From an uncultured Pelagimonas sp. (GTDB lineage: Bacteria > Pseudomonadota > Alphaproteobacteria > Rhodobacterales > Rhodobacteraceae): 64,000 nt of DNA. This document shows, in pieces, positions 7,413 through 17,186 of the stretch (its first letter is position 1; every line of letters begins with the position of its first letter). Location: the NCBI GenBank assembly GCA_947497905.1, contig CANMIH010000001.1, positions 1,054,001 to 1,118,000 on the forward strand. The letters are read 5' to 3'. A program made the position numbers and the translations under genes. Under the pieces are notes generated by a model. That model did not search any database and had not been told where the DNA came from. It was given only the letters and a program-made list of their open reading frames with translations.

Positions 7413-8209
7413 TAGCCAATCCGTCCGGTAATATAGCTTTCAGTGCGAGGGTCTTCGGGGTTGGTGAAGATTTTGCCGGTCTCACCAAACTCAACTAGGT
7501 TGCCAAGGTGGAAGAAGGCGGTTTTCTGGCTCACACGTGCGGCCTGCTGCATCGAGTGGGTCACGATGACCACCGAATAGCTTGCCCGTAATTCATCGAT
7601 CAGCTCTTCCACCTGCGCCGTTGCGATGGGGTCAAGCGCCGAGCAGGGCTCGTCCATCAAAAGGACTTCGGGTTCGGTTGCAATGGCGCGTGCGATACAC
7701 AGGCGCTGTTGCTGACCACCGGAAAGACCAGTGCCCGGTGCATCAAGGCGATCTTTGACCTCATCCCAAATCGCGCCACGGCGCAGCGATTTCTCAACGA
7801 TGTCATCCAGTTCAGCCTTGTTTCTGGCCAGACCATGGATGCGCGGACCATAGGCGATATTGTCATAGATCGACTTGGGGAATGGGTTTGGCTTTTGGAA
7901 CACCATGCCCACTTTCGCGCGCAGCTGAACCGGGTCCACCCGCTTGTCATAGATGTTTTCGCCGTCAATCAGGATGTCACCCTCAACACGACAGATGTCG
8001 ATTGTGTCGTTCATCCGGTTCAAGGTGCGCAGGAAAGTCGACTTGCCACAGCCCGACGGGCCGATGAAGGCCGTCACGGTCTTATCTTCGATCTGCACAT
8101 CCACGTCTTTGATTGCGTGGGTGTCGCCGTAGTAAACTTGGACTTTGTTCGCGCTGATTTTTACGTCTTTTTGGCTCACGGCTCTCTCCGTATGCGGTGC
8201 GTCGTACAT
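7412..8209 (-). CDS. pstB: phosphate ABC transporter ATPase PstB
   Basis: 265 aa. It has the Walker [10 protein letters not shown], the ABC signature [16 protein letters not shown], the Walker [14 protein letters not shown] and a switch His in IVTHSMQQA. The helical-domain signature [16 protein letters not shown] is specific to PstB. It powers high-affinity phosphate import with PstS, PstC and PstA. The chosen ATG at 8209 follows AAGGAC and gives the usual length; an upstream in-frame start would run into pstA. Confidence 0.97.
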   Translation of the reverse strand: MYDAPHTERAVSQKDVKISANKVQVYYGDTHAIKDVDVQIEDKTVTAFIGPSGCGKSTFLRTLNRMNDTIDICRVEGDILIDGENIYDKRVDPVQLRAKVGMVFQKPNPFPKSIYDNIAYGPRIHGLARNKAELDDIVEKSLRRGAIWDEVKDRLDAPGTGLSGGQQQRLCIARAIATEPEVLLMDEPCSALDPIATAQVEELIDELRASYSVVIVTHSMQQAARVSQKTAFFHLGNLVEFGETGKIFTNPEDPRTESYITGRIG

Positions 8210-8222
8210 GGGATGTCCTTTC

Positions 8223-9575
8223 TTACCACCGGCGCTCGAAACGGCGGCGCAGAATAATGGCAATGATGTTCATGGTGAGAAGGAAGACCAATAGGATGAT
8301 GATACCACCCCAGGCACGTTCATAGTAGGCCGGGTCCGCCCGTTTGGCCCATTCGTAGATCTGGGCAGGCATGGCCGAGTTGGGATCCAGAAAGCCGCTT
8401 GCGAGACCTTCGGGGAAATTGGTGGCGATATAGCCAACCATTCCGATCAAAAGAAGCGGTGCGGTTTCACCAAGGGCCTGAGCCAGGCCAATGATGGTTC
8501 CGGTCAGCACGCCGGGCATCGCCAGAGGCAGCACGTGGTGGAAGACCGCCTGCATTTTGGAGGCGCCCACACCAAGTGCTGCATCACGGATCGACGGGGG
8601 CACCGCTTTCAAAGCTGCGCGGGTCGAGATGATGATGGTCGGAAGCGTCATCAAGGTCAGAACCAGACCACCCACCAAGGGCGCAGACTGGGGTAGGTGC
8701 GCGAACTGGATGAAGACAGCGAGGCCAAGAATACCAAACACAATCGAGGGAACAGCCGCCAGATTAGAGATGTTCACTTCGATCAGGTCGGTAAAGCGGT
8801 TCTGTGGTGCAAATTCTTCAAGATAGATCGATGTCGCCACACCGATTGGCAGGGACAGCCCCAACACAACCAGCATCATGAAGAACGAGCCCAGCATTGC
8901 GACCCCAAGACCCGCCTGTTCAGCGCGGCTTTCCGAGGCGTCGGCACCAAGGATAAAGTCCAAGTTGAACTCTTTTTTGACCACTCCCAGTGGCACCAGA
9001 GCGTCAACCAGATCCAGATGTTCGGCATCGATGTTTTTGTCGCGGGCAACGCTTTCGCGGAACACGCGGCCTTTAAGATATCCGTCTACGCGGCTCGAAG
9101 CCAGAATACGGAACTCAACCGTGTCTCCGATGCGATCGGGGTTGGCGATCACAAAGTCACGCACCTGAGCTGCGGCAGAGGCTGAGATCAGCGCTTTCAT
9201 GTGTTTGCGCTTGGTCAGCGGCGTTTCGATCCCGGCGTCGGTGACTTCTTTCAGCAACGCGTTTTGCACCAGCGGAGCATAGCCAAAGGTCGACACTTTC
9301 TTGATGTCATCAAGATTGCGCTGGCCTTTTTTGTCGAGCTTCGCCGGATCGAGATAGACCTCGGTTGTGATAAATGTCTGCTGGAATGCGCCGGTCCCAT
9401 TGGACACGATTGTTGTCAGCAGAACCACCAGAAACACCAGGCCGGCGGCAATCGCGGCAATGCCATACATGCGGAAACGTGCTTCGGCGGCATTGCGGCG
9501 TTTTGTGCGCTCGTCAGTTTCGGTCAAAGAGACCTTACGGCGTGGTTCAGAGGAATTCACAGATGCATCGGTCAT
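8223..9575 (-). CDS. pstA: phosphate ABC transporter permease PstA, long form
   Basis: 450 aa, compared with ~300 in enterobacteria. The extra length is an N-terminal extension (cytoplasmic stretch, one membrane segment near 35-55, then a ~150-residue presumably periplasmic region) resembling the DUF3333 extension of alphaproteobacterial PstA. The C-terminal half has the usual permease segments and the EAA-like loop [23 protein letters not shown] that contacts PstB. Its ATG overlaps the pstC stop by one base, so expression is coupled. Confidence 0.95.
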   Translation of the reverse strand: MTDASVNSSEPRRKVSLTETDERTKRRNAAEARFRMYGIAAIAAGLVFLVVLLTTIVSNGTGAFQQTFITTEVYLDPAKLDKKGQRNLDDIKKVSTFGYAPLVQNALLKEVTDAGIETPLTKRKHMKALISASAAAQVRDFVIANPDRIGDTVEFRILASSRVDGYLKGRVFRESVARDKNIDAEHLDLVDALVPLGVVKKEFNLDFILGADASESRAEQAGLGVAMLGSFFMMLVVLGLSLPIGVATSIYLEEFAPQNRFTDLIEVNISNLAAVPSIVFGILGLAVFIQFAHLPQSAPLVGGLVLTLMTLPTIIISTRAALKAVPPSIRDAALGVGASKMQAVFHHVLPLAMPGVLTGTIIGLAQALGETAPLLLIGMVGYIATNFPEGLASGFLDPNSAMPAQIYEWAKRADPAYYERAWGGIIILLVFLLTMNIIAIILRRRFERRW

Positions 9576-11062
9576 TAGTCGTACTGCTCCCGATATTTGC
9601 GCACGATGTAGAGTGCGAAGACGTTCAGACCCAATGTCATGATGAAGAGCGACATCCCCAGGGCGAAGGCCACCAGAGCTTCGGGCGACGCGAAATCGGC
9701 GTCACCGGTCAGCTGCGACACGATTTTTGCCGTTACGGTGGTCATGGCTTCAAATGGGTTGAGGCTAAGTTTTGCTGCGGCCCCTGCCCCAAGGACAACA
9801 ATCATGGTTTCGCCAATGGCGCGTGACGCCGCCAAGAGGATCGCACCAACGATACCCGGAAGCGCAGCAGGAATGACGACCTGTTTGATGGTCTCAGACT
9901 TGGTGGCCCCCAGGCCATAAGATCCGTCCCGCATCGCCTGAGGGACGGCATTGATGATGTCATCAGACAGCGAGCTAACAAAGGGGATCAACATGATGCC
10001 CATGACAAGCCCCGCGGTCATGACTGCTGTGCCTGCTTTCATCCAACCCAGCGATCCATCGCCGAAAATTGAGATCAACATCGGGCCAACGGTCAGCAGA
10101 GCGAAAAGACCGTAAACGATGGTTGGAATACCAGCCAGAATTTCAAGCAAGGGCTTGGCAATCGAACGAACCTTGCTGGTCGCATATTCTGAGAGGTAGA
10201 TCGCGGCGAACAGCCCAATCGGCACGGCCACGACAAGTGCAATCAGAGAGATATAGAGCGTGCCCCAGAGCAGTGGCAGAATACCAAGCTTGGACAGGGG
10301 GTTTCCGTCATGATCCAAACCGCCACCAAACGAGGGCAACCAAGTTGGATTGAAGAAAAACTGGCTTGCCGGGTAGAGGCGGAAGAATTCAACGGTGTTG
10401 AAGATCAGCGACAGAATGATGCCAACAGTGGTCAGGATCGCAATCGACGCCGCCGCAATGAGCAAGATTTTCACGCTTGCTTCAACGATGTTGCGCGCCC
10501 GAAAGTCACTTTGGGTCTCTTTCAAGCCAAAAAGCATGCCGGCAAAGGCCAGAACAAAAACCGCTACGGTCATATATAGCGACCCAGTGGCACTGGATGT
10601 CCGGTATTCCTGCGCCGCATGAAGGATGGGCTGAGTGATCGTCGATGTCACCACCTGGCCTGCATCTTTCAGGCGCTGTGTCACATCAGAGATGTCTGCA
10701 CGCATATTGCTTGCGTCATCTTCATCCATCAGTCCAAGGGCAACAAGGTTGTCGAGACCCTCGGCAGTCCGGCGCACTTCGGCCATCACCAGATTGATGT
10801 TTGATCCTTCGGCGATCTCACCTGTTGGGATCAGACCAATCACACGGTTTTCGATGACAAAGGGTTGAACCAACAACCAGATGATCAGGAGAACAAAGGC
10901 CGGAACCACAGTTTTGATAAAAAGGTTCGACCCGTAGTAAGACGGGAGCGAGTGCAGATTGCGGCTGTCGCCACCTGCGCTGGCCAAGGCACGTTGGCGA
11001 CCGGCGACATAGCCAGCCCCTCCAAGCCCAAGCACACTAAGTATCAGCCAGAAAACAGGCAT
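9575..11062 (-). CDS. pstC: phosphate ABC transporter permease PstC, long form
   Basis: 495 aa, compared with ~320 in E. coli. Residues 1-25 form a membrane segment with a GXGGAGY motif. A second segment (~50-70) and a ~90-residue soluble insert precede the canonical six-segment permease domain, which carries the loop GLGATKSETIKQVVIPAALPG. It pairs with PstA in the membrane. It follows pstS after a 91-bp gap holding a hairpin, so the binding protein can be made in excess over the permeases. Confidence 0.95.
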   Translation of the reverse strand: MPVFWLILSVLGLGGAGYVAGRQRALASAGGDSRNLHSLPSYYGSNLFIKTVVPAFVLLIIWLLVQPFVIENRVIGLIPTGEIAEGSNINLVMAEVRRTAEGLDNLVALGLMDEDDASNMRADISDVTQRLKDAGQVVTSTITQPILHAAQEYRTSSATGSLYMTVAVFVLAFAGMLFGLKETQSDFRARNIVEASVKILLIAAASIAILTTVGIILSLIFNTVEFFRLYPASQFFFNPTWLPSFGGGLDHDGNPLSKLGILPLLWGTLYISLIALVVAVPIGLFAAIYLSEYATSKVRSIAKPLLEILAGIPTIVYGLFALLTVGPMLISIFGDGSLGWMKAGTAVMTAGLVMGIMLIPFVSSLSDDIINAVPQAMRDGSYGLGATKSETIKQVVIPAALPGIVGAILLAASRAIGETMIVVLGAGAAAKLSLNPFEAMTTVTAKIVSQLTGDADFASPEALVAFALGMSLFIMTLGLNVFALYIVRKYREQYD

Positions 11063-11106
11063 ACGCCCCCCGATTTGCTTGTAGAAAAGGTCCTAAAAGT
11101 AGGAAA

Positions 11107-11128
11107 GGGGCAGCCAATACGCTGCCCC
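11107..11128 (-). terminator. intra-operon hairpin between pstS and pstC
   Basis: GGGGCAGC / GCTGCCCC with a 6-nt loop. On the minus strand it is followed by TTTCCTACTTTT. It probably terminates part of the transcription after pstS, giving more binding protein than permease, as is common in ABC operons. Confidence 0.6.
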
Positions 11129-11153
11129 CAAAGTTCATACCAAGGAGGCTGGC

Positions 11154-12194
11154 TTACGAGCCCGAACCCATGGTGTGCTCGTCCGATACCATCGACTGGG
11201 TCTGCTCCAGCTCAGGATCCGAAACCAGACCGTACTCGGCCAGAGGGCCGTCACCACCAGCGATTTCTTCCGAAACGAAGAACTCAGCATATTCCTTCAG
11301 ACCTGGGATAACGCCGATGTGGGCTTTCTTCACGTAGAAGAACAGCGGACGCGACACAGGATACTCGCCGGTTGCGATGCTTTCGGTCGAAGGCGCAACA
11401 CCACCCATGGTCGCCACTTTCAGCTTGTCGGTGTTGTTCTCGTAGAACGCCAGACCGAAAACGCCGATGCCGTTCGGGTTTGCATCAACACGTGCAAGGG
11501 TCTCGGTATAGTCACCGTCGATGTCGACCGAAACGCCGTCGGTACGTACTTCGTAGCAGGCTTTCTTAGCGGCTTTTTTGTCGCCACCGTTTTCGGCAAA
11601 GTAGATGTCGTATGCGCCAGCTGCTTTACAGCCTGCAACCATCACTTTTTCTTCGAAAACTTCACGTGTGCCGTGCTTGGTGCCCGGGATGAAGGCGGCG
11701 ATGTCAGCGGCTGGCAGATCAGCGTTGAAATCAGCCCACTGTTTGTTGGTGTTTTCAACCAGTGCACCGTCTTTGACAACTTTTGCGCCCAGAGCGTTGA
11801 AGATGTCGATCGGCTGGAACGCGGTGTAGGCCGGGCCGTCGATCTGTGAGGCAAATACGATGCCGTCATAACCAATGCGCACTTCGATGATGTCGGTCAC
11901 ACCAGCTTCGGCACAGGCTTTGATTTCTTTGTCTTTGATTTTGCGCGATGCGTTTGCAACGTCGATGGTGTTTTCGCCAACGCCTTCACAGAAGCGCTTC
12001 AGGCCTGCCGAGGAACCGCCCGATTCAACAACCGGTGTCGGGAAGTCAAAGTTTTCGCCAAAGGCTTCTGCCACGATCGAGGCGTAAGGCAGAACAGTCG
12101 ACGAGCCTGCAACCTGCACGTTGTCGCGCGCCATTGCGGAAGTTGCGGAAACGGCGGCGATCGCCAGTGCGGAAGCGGTCAGTTTGACGGTCAT
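11154..12194 (-). CDS. pstS: phosphate-binding periplasmic protein PstS
   Basis: 346 aa with a clear Sec signal (MTVKLTASALAIAAVSATSAMA). Mature motifs include VQVAGSSTVLPYA, SGGSSAGLKRFCEG and ANASRKI, which are phosphate-binding loops of the PstS/SphX type, and the cysteine-containing segments seen in alphaproteobacterial PstS. It captures phosphate in the periplasm for PstCAB. The ATG at 12194 has AGGAG upstream. The 400-bp region before it contains a phased Pho box. Confidence 0.96.
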   Translation of the reverse strand: MTVKLTASALAIAAVSATSAMARDNVQVAGSSTVLPYASIVAEAFGENFDFPTPVVESGGSSAGLKRFCEGVGENTIDVANASRKIKDKEIKACAEAGVTDIIEVRIGYDGIVFASQIDGPAYTAFQPIDIFNALGAKVVKDGALVENTNKQWADFNADLPAADIAAFIPGTKHGTREVFEEKVMVAGCKAAGAYDIYFAENGGDKKAAKKACYEVRTDGVSVDIDGDYTETLARVDANPNGIGVFGLAFYENNTDKLKVATMGGVAPSTESIATGEYPVSRPLFFYVKKAHIGVIPGLKEYAEFFVSEEIAGGDGPLAEYGLVSDPELEQTQSMVSDEHTMGSGS

Positions 12195-12270
12195 TAGAAG
12201 CTCCTGAGTTATCGGATCTTGATCATCCATTCGATGATCTCCGGGGCAGTGGCTAAGGGTCAGTGACGAT

Positions 12271-12303
12271 GCTTTTGTGACACGTGTGTAACGCTTTTAT
12301 GAC
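12271..12303 (-). promoter_or_regulatory. Pho box (PhoB binding site) upstream of pstS
   Basis: On the minus strand three consecutive 11-base units read GTCATAAAAGC, GTTACACACGT and GTCACAAAAGC. PhoB sites are direct repeats of TGTCA-like 7-mers separated by AT-rich 4-mers at an 11-bp period, and this tract matches that architecture well. It lies about 75-110 bp before the pstS ATG, suitable for an activator site replacing the -35. Confidence 0.75.
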
Positions 12304-12440
12304 GACCGGACGCCTACCTGACCTTCAATCAGCAGAGCCCCTGATTTTATGAGAAAAATTGATCGAATTCCTGATCGTACCGGCGGATCTTTTTCACAAC
12401 CAGGGTCAGAGGTTTGAAAGATAACAAGAGATTCCTGTCG

Positions 12441-12468
12441 CCTAGACAGCAATTGCCACCTGTCTAGG
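12441..12468. repeat. perfect 9-bp inverted repeat between phoR and pstS
   Basis: CCTAGACAG and CTGTCTAGG flank a 10-nt spacer. It lies 130 bp beyond the phoR stop and 140 bp upstream of the Pho box. It is followed on the plus strand by TTGTGTTTTTGC, which would be the wrong strand for a phoR terminator. It could be a regulator site or a weak bidirectional terminator. Confidence 0.5.
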
Positions 12469-12600
12469 TTGTGTTTTTGCACCAACGATTCGTGATTCTA
12501 AGTTTCGGTGGCGGTCGCCGCCGCCCCAATTCAATGGAATGTGACAGACCTGACAGGCACGGCACGCGCCCCGTAAAGACATCTGTTACATTTGCCGCGC

Positions 12601-13638
12601 TCACTCTGACGGCAAAATCACCGTAAACTTTGTGCCCTCACCAAGCTTGCTTTTGATCCGCATCCGTCCCCGGTGCCGGTTGACGATGTGCTTCACAATT
12701 GCAAGCCCAAGGCCAGTGCCGCCCATCTCCCGTGACCGGTGGCTGTCGACGCGATAAAACCGTTCGGTCAGACGCGGCAGGTGCAGCGGGTCAATCCCCT
12801 GACCTGTATCTGACACCTTGATCCGGATCCCCTCGCAGCGCAATCTCGCCTCGTAGTTTGGCAAAGACAGGGAGACTTTGACCGAGGCCCCCTGCCCTGC
12901 GTATTTCACGGCGTTCTCTGTGAGATTGTTGAGAACCTGGCGCAATTGATCCGCATCGCCACGAATTTCGAAATCCGTGTCAGGCAGATCCACTGCCACT
13001 GAGACCCCGGTTTCTTGCATCAGGCGCTCCAGACCGTCGACGGTGCTCTGAATCAACTGCGCAGGGTTGACGCTTGTGGTCGGACGCACGCGCTCTTCCG
13101 CTTCAACCCGGCTGAGCGAGAGAAGATCCCCGACAAGCCGGTTCATCCGATGCGCTTCATTTTCCATAATGGTCAGGAAGCGCTCCTGCGCTGCGGGATC
13201 ATTTTTGGCAGGACCGCGAATGGTTTCGATAAAACCAATCACGGCCGTGAGAGGCGTTTTTAACTCGTGGCTGACATTGGCCACAAAGTCGCGCCGCATT
13301 TGGCTGACCTGCTCTTGCGAGGTCATATCTTCAAAACACACCAACACACCCGGTCCGTCGTCTAACGATACAGGGCGAACTGTTACTTTATAAGTTGTGT
13401 CCTGCCGGCCGTCACTTGTGAGATATTCGCATTCGCGCGCCTTGGGATCACGCAAACAGGCTTCGATAGTGTCCAAGAGATTGGGTTGGCGAAGCGCGGT
13501 GATAAAGTGGCGGCCACGAATGGCCTGACCAAACAGAGACAGGGCTGTTTCATTTGCCGCCTGAATGCGTTCATCCCGACGGATCAGTACCGAAGGCAGC
13601 GGCACCGCCGCTACAAACTCCTCTGCATCACCGCGCAT
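12601..13638 (-). CDS. phoR: phosphate regulon sensor kinase PhoR, no membrane segment
   Basis: 345 aa. A PAS domain (~1-105) is followed by a HisKA dimerisation domain with phospho-accepting His124 in ANVSHELKTPLTAVIGF. The HATPase domain has the N box NLTENAVKYA, G1 DTGQGI, the F box and GGTGLGLAIVKHI. Unlike E. coli PhoR, the preferred start (ATG at 13638 after GGGA) leaves no N-terminal hydrophobic helix, so it is likely cytosolic or recruited to the Pst/PhoU complex. It precedes pstS on the same strand but is separated by 406 bp. It starts 5 nt after the PLP-enzyme gene. Confidence 0.93.
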   Translation of the reverse strand: MRGDAEEFVAAVPLPSVLIRRDERIQAANETALSLFGQAIRGRHFITALRQPNLLDTIEACLRDPKARECEYLTSDGRQDTTYKVTVRPVSLDDGPGVLVCFEDMTSQEQVSQMRRDFVANVSHELKTPLTAVIGFIETIRGPAKNDPAAQERFLTIMENEAHRMNRLVGDLLSLSRVEAEERVRPTTSVNPAQLIQSTVDGLERLMQETGVSVAVDLPDTDFEIRGDADQLRQVLNNLTENAVKYAGQGASVKVSLSLPNYEARLRCEGIRIKVSDTGQGIDPLHLPRLTERFYRVDSHRSREMGGTGLGLAIVKHIVNRHRGRMRIKSKLGEGTKFTVILPSE

Positions 13639-13642
13639 GTCC

Positions 13643-14818
13643 CTACACCTTCCGTGCGGCCTCAAGGCCTTTGTCAAACGCCGCGATCAGAGCATCGGGA
13701 TCTTCCAAGCCAACCGAAACCCGGAAGAACCCCTCGCTGATCCCCATGGCCGCCCGGTCTTCTGCTGTCATGGCCCGGTGGGACGACGATGGTGGGTGGG
13801 ACAGGGTAGTGCCAACATCCCCCAAAGTCGGAGCGAAGGCGATGTCTGAGGCGCCCTGTGTCATGGCATTTGCCGCGGCCCGGCCCCCTTCGATTTCAAA
13901 GCTGACCATATTGGCGCCCTGCCCATGCAACAGGCTTTGCGCCCGTGCGGCTTCGGGGTGATCCGGGCGCGTTGGATAGATCACGCGCTTTACACCGGGT
14001 TGGGTGGCAAGATGATCAGCCAGACGCTGCGCGGTTGCCTGCGCCTGAGCAAAGCGCAGCGGGAATGTCGCCAACCCGCGCTCGGCCAACCAGCAGTCAA
14101 ACGGGCTTGGGGTGAAACCGGCGGTCACGGCAAAGACACGCATCTTGTCGTTCAACTCAGGGTCCTTGGCACAGACCCAGCCCAAGGTCGCATCCGAATG
14201 GCCTGCCAAAAGCTTGGTCACCGAGTGCAACACAATGTCGGCACCATGTTCGATGGGTTTCAGGGCCTGCGGCGTGGTAAAGGTGTTGTCGACCACCAAA
14301 AGCACACCTTTGGCTTTGCAGACCTCGGCAATGCCATCCAGATCCGCAATGCGGATGGTCGGGTTTGACACGACTTCGATCAAGGCAAGCTTGGTGTTGG
14401 GTTGTATCGCCTCCGCAAAGGCCTGCGCATCCCCGGCGTCGACCAAGGTAGTTTCAATGCCAAAGCGCGGCAGATCTTCGTTCATCAGGCGCAACGACCG
14501 GCCATACAGCTGGTTGCCCCCAATCACGTGATCTCCGGACTGGCACAGGCCCATCAGAACGGCACTTACCGCCGCCATGCCTGCCCCCAGAAGAATACCA
14601 CCTTCCATCCCCTCAAGCGCATCGATGCGCCGGGCCAGCACGTCAGCATTGGGATGTCCCTCGCGAGCATAGGTATAGCCCTCGGCCCGCCCTTCATATT
14701 GATCATCCAGCCGATCTGGTGACACCGAGGCATAGACCACCGACGGCATAATCGGGGTCGCAACGGGCGCCGAAATGCCTTCCCGCAGAACTTCTGACCG
14801 CATCAATGTCTTTTTCAT
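13643..14818 (-). CDS. Cys/Met-metabolism PLP-dependent enzyme
   Basis: 391 aa, fold-type I trans-sulfuration family (cystathionine gamma-synthase / beta- or gamma-lyase / O-acyl-homoserine sulfhydrylase). The PLP lysine lies in VLHSVTKLLAGHSDATLG, and further family motifs are LIEVVSNPTIRIADL, VVDNTFTTPQALKPIEHGAD and the C-terminal FFRVSVGLEDPDALI. The exact reaction cannot be settled from sequence. The gene follows a double-hairpin region after the gamma carbonic anhydrase gene and is followed immediately by phoR, with which it may be cotranscribed although the roles look unrelated. Confidence 0.88.
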   Translation of the reverse strand: MKKTLMRSEVLREGISAPVATPIMPSVVYASVSPDRLDDQYEGRAEGYTYAREGHPNADVLARRIDALEGMEGGILLGAGMAAVSAVLMGLCQSGDHVIGGNQLYGRSLRLMNEDLPRFGIETTLVDAGDAQAFAEAIQPNTKLALIEVVSNPTIRIADLDGIAEVCKAKGVLLVVDNTFTTPQALKPIEHGADIVLHSVTKLLAGHSDATLGWVCAKDPELNDKMRVFAVTAGFTPSPFDCWLAERGLATFPLRFAQAQATAQRLADHLATQPGVKRVIYPTRPDHPEAARAQSLLHGQGANMVSFEIEGGRAAANAMTQGASDIAFAPTLGDVGTTLSHPPSSSHRAMTAEDRAAMGISEGFFRVSVGLEDPDALIAAFDKGLEAARKV

Positions 14819-14888
14819 TGCTCATCCTCCTCAAACCCGCACCCACCGCTGTATCTTCGCGCATCGGCGCTGGGCTTCTTCTTTTCAA

Positions 14889-14935
14889 AAACCTCCGGGG
14901 GAGATCGCCCTAGGCGATCGGGGGCAGAGCCCCGC
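14889..14935 (-). terminator. double hairpin between gamma carbonic anhydrase and PLP-enzyme genes
   Basis: On the minus strand GGGGC-TCT-GCCCC is followed by GATCGCC-TAG-GGCGATC and then CCTCCGGAGG with TTTTTG. The tract fits a terminator for the yicC-gmk-carbonic anhydrase transcript. The first hairpin resembles short GC-rich intergenic palindromes common in this group. Confidence 0.5.
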
Positions 14936-14937
14936 GC

Positions 14938-15459
14938 TTACACAGCCCGCAATCCCTTTGAGAACCGTCGCGCGTTCTCTTGGTAATGCAGCGCCGAACG
15001 TTTCAACCCGTCAATGGCGGCCTCATCAAGCTGCCTCACAACTTTCCCAGGCGCGCCCATCACCAACGAGCCATCCGGGATCACCTTATTTTCTGTGATC
15101 AAAGCCCCGGCACCAATCAGGCAGTTTTTGCCGATCTTGGCCCCGTTCAAAATGGTAGCGCCCATGCCGATCAGCGAATTTTCACCAATGATACAGCCAT
15201 GTAACATCACTTTATGCCCAATGGTACATCCCGCGCCGATTTGCAGAGGACAGCCTGGATCGGTGTGAAACACACAGTTCTCCTGAACGTTGCTGCCTGC
15301 TCCAACCCGGATCTCTTCGTTGTCCCCGCGTAGGGTGCAGCCGAACCAAATCGATGTGTCGTCTTCCAGCACAACATTGCCAATCACGTTGGCATCTGGC
15401 GCGATCCAAGCGGTCTCATGCACCTGTGGCGCAATATCGTTCAAAGCATAAAGCGTCAT
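14938..15459 (-). CDS. gamma-class carbonic anhydrase-like hexapeptide protein
   Basis: 173 aa with a left-handed beta helix built of hexapeptide repeats ([44 protein letters not shown]). The zinc-type histidines of the gamma-CA/PaaY/YrdA family are present in the [13 protein letters not shown] region. Members are trimers; some hydrate CO2, others have unproven activity. The start overlaps the gmk stop by 4 nt (ATGA). Confidence 0.9.
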   Translation of the reverse strand: MTLYALNDIAPQVHETAWIAPDANVIGNVVLEDDTSIWFGCTLRGDNEEIRVGAGSNVQENCVFHTDPGCPLQIGAGCTIGHKVMLHGCIIGENSLIGMGATILNGAKIGKNCLIGAGALITENKVIPDGSLVMGAPGKVVRQLDEAAIDGLKRSALHYQENARRFSKGLRAV

Positions 15460-16094
15460 GACAGCTCCTCAAATTCCGCATGCAATCCGCGCACATGTTC
15501 CACCATGCCCGGCTGCTGCAACCGGCGCAGACGGGTTGCGGTAACAATGGTTTTCAGCTTTTCAAAGGTCTGGTCTAGATCATCATTGACCAGCACATAG
15601 TCATAGCTGCCCCAGTGGCTGATCTCATCCCAGCTTTTCTGCATTCGTTTCGAGATCACATCATCCGCATCCTGCCCGCGCGAAATCAAACGGCGGCGCA
15701 GCTCGGTGATTGACGGCGGAAGAATGAAAATCGACAAGGTGCTAGGCCCAAGCGACGAATTCACGATCTGCTGAGCACCCTGCCAGTCAATGTCAAAGAT
15801 GACATCTCGTCCCTCTGAAATGGCATCCTCGACAGGACCCTTGGGCGAGCCATAGAAGTTACCAAAGACGTGAGCGTGCTCAAGCATCCCCTCTTCCGAG
15901 ACCTGTTTCTTGAACTGATCTTCTTCCAGGAAATGATAGTGCTCGCCATCAATCTCACCCGGACGCGGCGCCCGTGTCGTGGCCGAGACCGAAAAACTCA
16001 GACTGGGATCCCAATCCAACAGACGCCGAGACAGCGTGGATTTACCGGCGCCGGATGGCGACGACAGGATGATCAATAGACCGCGTCTGGTCAT
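15456..16094 (-). CDS. gmk: guanylate kinase
   Basis: 212 aa. It phosphorylates GMP to GDP with ATP. The P-loop [11 protein letters not shown], the GMP-binding [17 protein letters not shown] and the lid region [17 protein letters not shown] are all present. The length is normal. It lies 3 nt after yicC, a gene pair conserved across many bacteria, and overlaps the carbonic-anhydrase-like gene by 4 nt. Confidence 0.97.
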   Translation of the reverse strand: MTRRGLLIILSSPSGAGKSTLSRRLLDWDPSLSFSVSATTRAPRPGEIDGEHYHFLEEDQFKKQVSEEGMLEHAHVFGNFYGSPKGPVEDAISEGRDVIFDIDWQGAQQIVNSSLGPSTLSIFILPPSITELRRRLISRGQDADDVISKRMQKSWDEISHWGSYDYVLVNDDLDQTFEKLKTIVTATRLRRLQQPGMVEHVRGLHAEFEELS

Positions 16095-16097
16095 GGC

Positions 16098-16988
16098 TTA
16101 CTCCACATTCTGAACTTGCTCGCGCAACTGGTCGATGACGGTCTTGAGCGCAAGCCCGACCTGTGTCAACGCCGCATCGCCGGATTTTGAGCACAAGGTG
16201 TTGGCCTCACGGTTAAATTCCTGCATCAGAAAATCGAGTTTTCGTCCCACGGCCCCCTCTGTTGCCAACAGATCCTCAACAGCTGCAACGTGACTGTGCA
16301 ATCGGTCGATTTCTTCAGTGACATCAGATTTCACTGCGATAAGCGCCAGTTCCTGTGCTAGGCGGCTTTCATCAAACGTATCGACATTTTCCATAACGCG
16401 CGCCAATTGACTGCGAAGTCGTTCTGACTGACCTGAATTTCGATCGGCTATCGCACCTTCTGCCTGTGTGACCAGATCTTTGATCTCCGCCATTTGGCGT
16501 GTCAGGATCTCTTGCAGGTTTTGACCTTCGGTTTTGCGCATGTCGACAAAGCTTGCCAATGCTGCTTCGAAGTCCGCAAGAATAGTTTTGCGCAGCTCAG
16601 CCTGATCAACCTCACCGGCTTCTGTGGTCAAAACACCCCGCAGGGCAACAATATCTGATGATGTTGATGGGGCCAGAGATACGCCAGCCGACATGGCCCG
16701 CTCTTCTATCAATGCCATCGCCTGAAGCACCGTGGCGAGCTGAGTTTCATCCAGACGCAGCTGACCTTCGGCGCCATCCGAAGACACGCGGAGTGAGACC
16801 TGAAGATTGCCACGTGTCAGCGTTTTGGTAAGGCGGGCGCGTAGCGTGGCTTCCAAGCCTTCGATCCAATCGGGCACGCGCAGTCGCAGGTCTAAACCCT
16901 TGCCATTCACACCGCGCATTTCCCAGGTCCAGGTGAACCCGAGACCCGCGCCCTGCACACTGGCAAACCCCGTCATCGACTGCCGCAT
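16098..16988 (-). CDS. YicC-family protein (probable endoribonuclease)
   Basis: 296 aa starting MRQSMTGFASVQG, the invariant YicC N-terminus. The C-terminus has the family signature GRKLDFLMQEFNREANTLCSKSGDAALTQ. YicC proteins are reported in E. coli to act in RNA turnover, so an RNase or RNase-partner role is inferred by family. I chose the ATG at 16988 because AGGAG lies 6 nt upstream; an ATG at 17003 would include the ribosome-binding site. First gene of the yicC-gmk-carbonic anhydrase operon. Confidence 0.93.
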   Translation of the reverse strand: MRQSMTGFASVQGAGLGFTWTWEMRGVNGKGLDLRLRVPDWIEGLEATLRARLTKTLTRGNLQVSLRVSSDGAEGQLRLDETQLATVLQAMALIEERAMSAGVSLAPSTSSDIVALRGVLTTEAGEVDQAELRKTILADFEAALASFVDMRKTEGQNLQEILTRQMAEIKDLVTQAEGAIADRNSGQSERLRSQLARVMENVDTFDESRLAQELALIAVKSDVTEEIDRLHSHVAAVEDLLATEGAVGRKLDFLMQEFNREANTLCSKSGDAALTQVGLALKTVIDQLREQVQNVE

Positions 16989-17186
16989 TGTTGTCTCCTG
17001 CATAGCTTTGGATCGGGCCTAGCGCCCCAATTCGCATGACGCAAGCGACCTGAAGGTTACGTTAACCCTTTAAACACAATTTGAGCGAAATCCCATACAT
17101 CCCGTGATATTAAGAGTTCAGTAACAGAGATTACGCAGACTTTAGGAAGTGGGGCCTTTGGTCGAGCGCACAACAGGAGCGACAAA

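Noticed and set aside
14819-14937. SAM-responsive riboswitch before the PLP enzyme gene
   Set aside because: Such elements occur before sulfur amino acid genes in alphaproteobacteria, but the region contains only GC-rich hairpins that fit a terminator.
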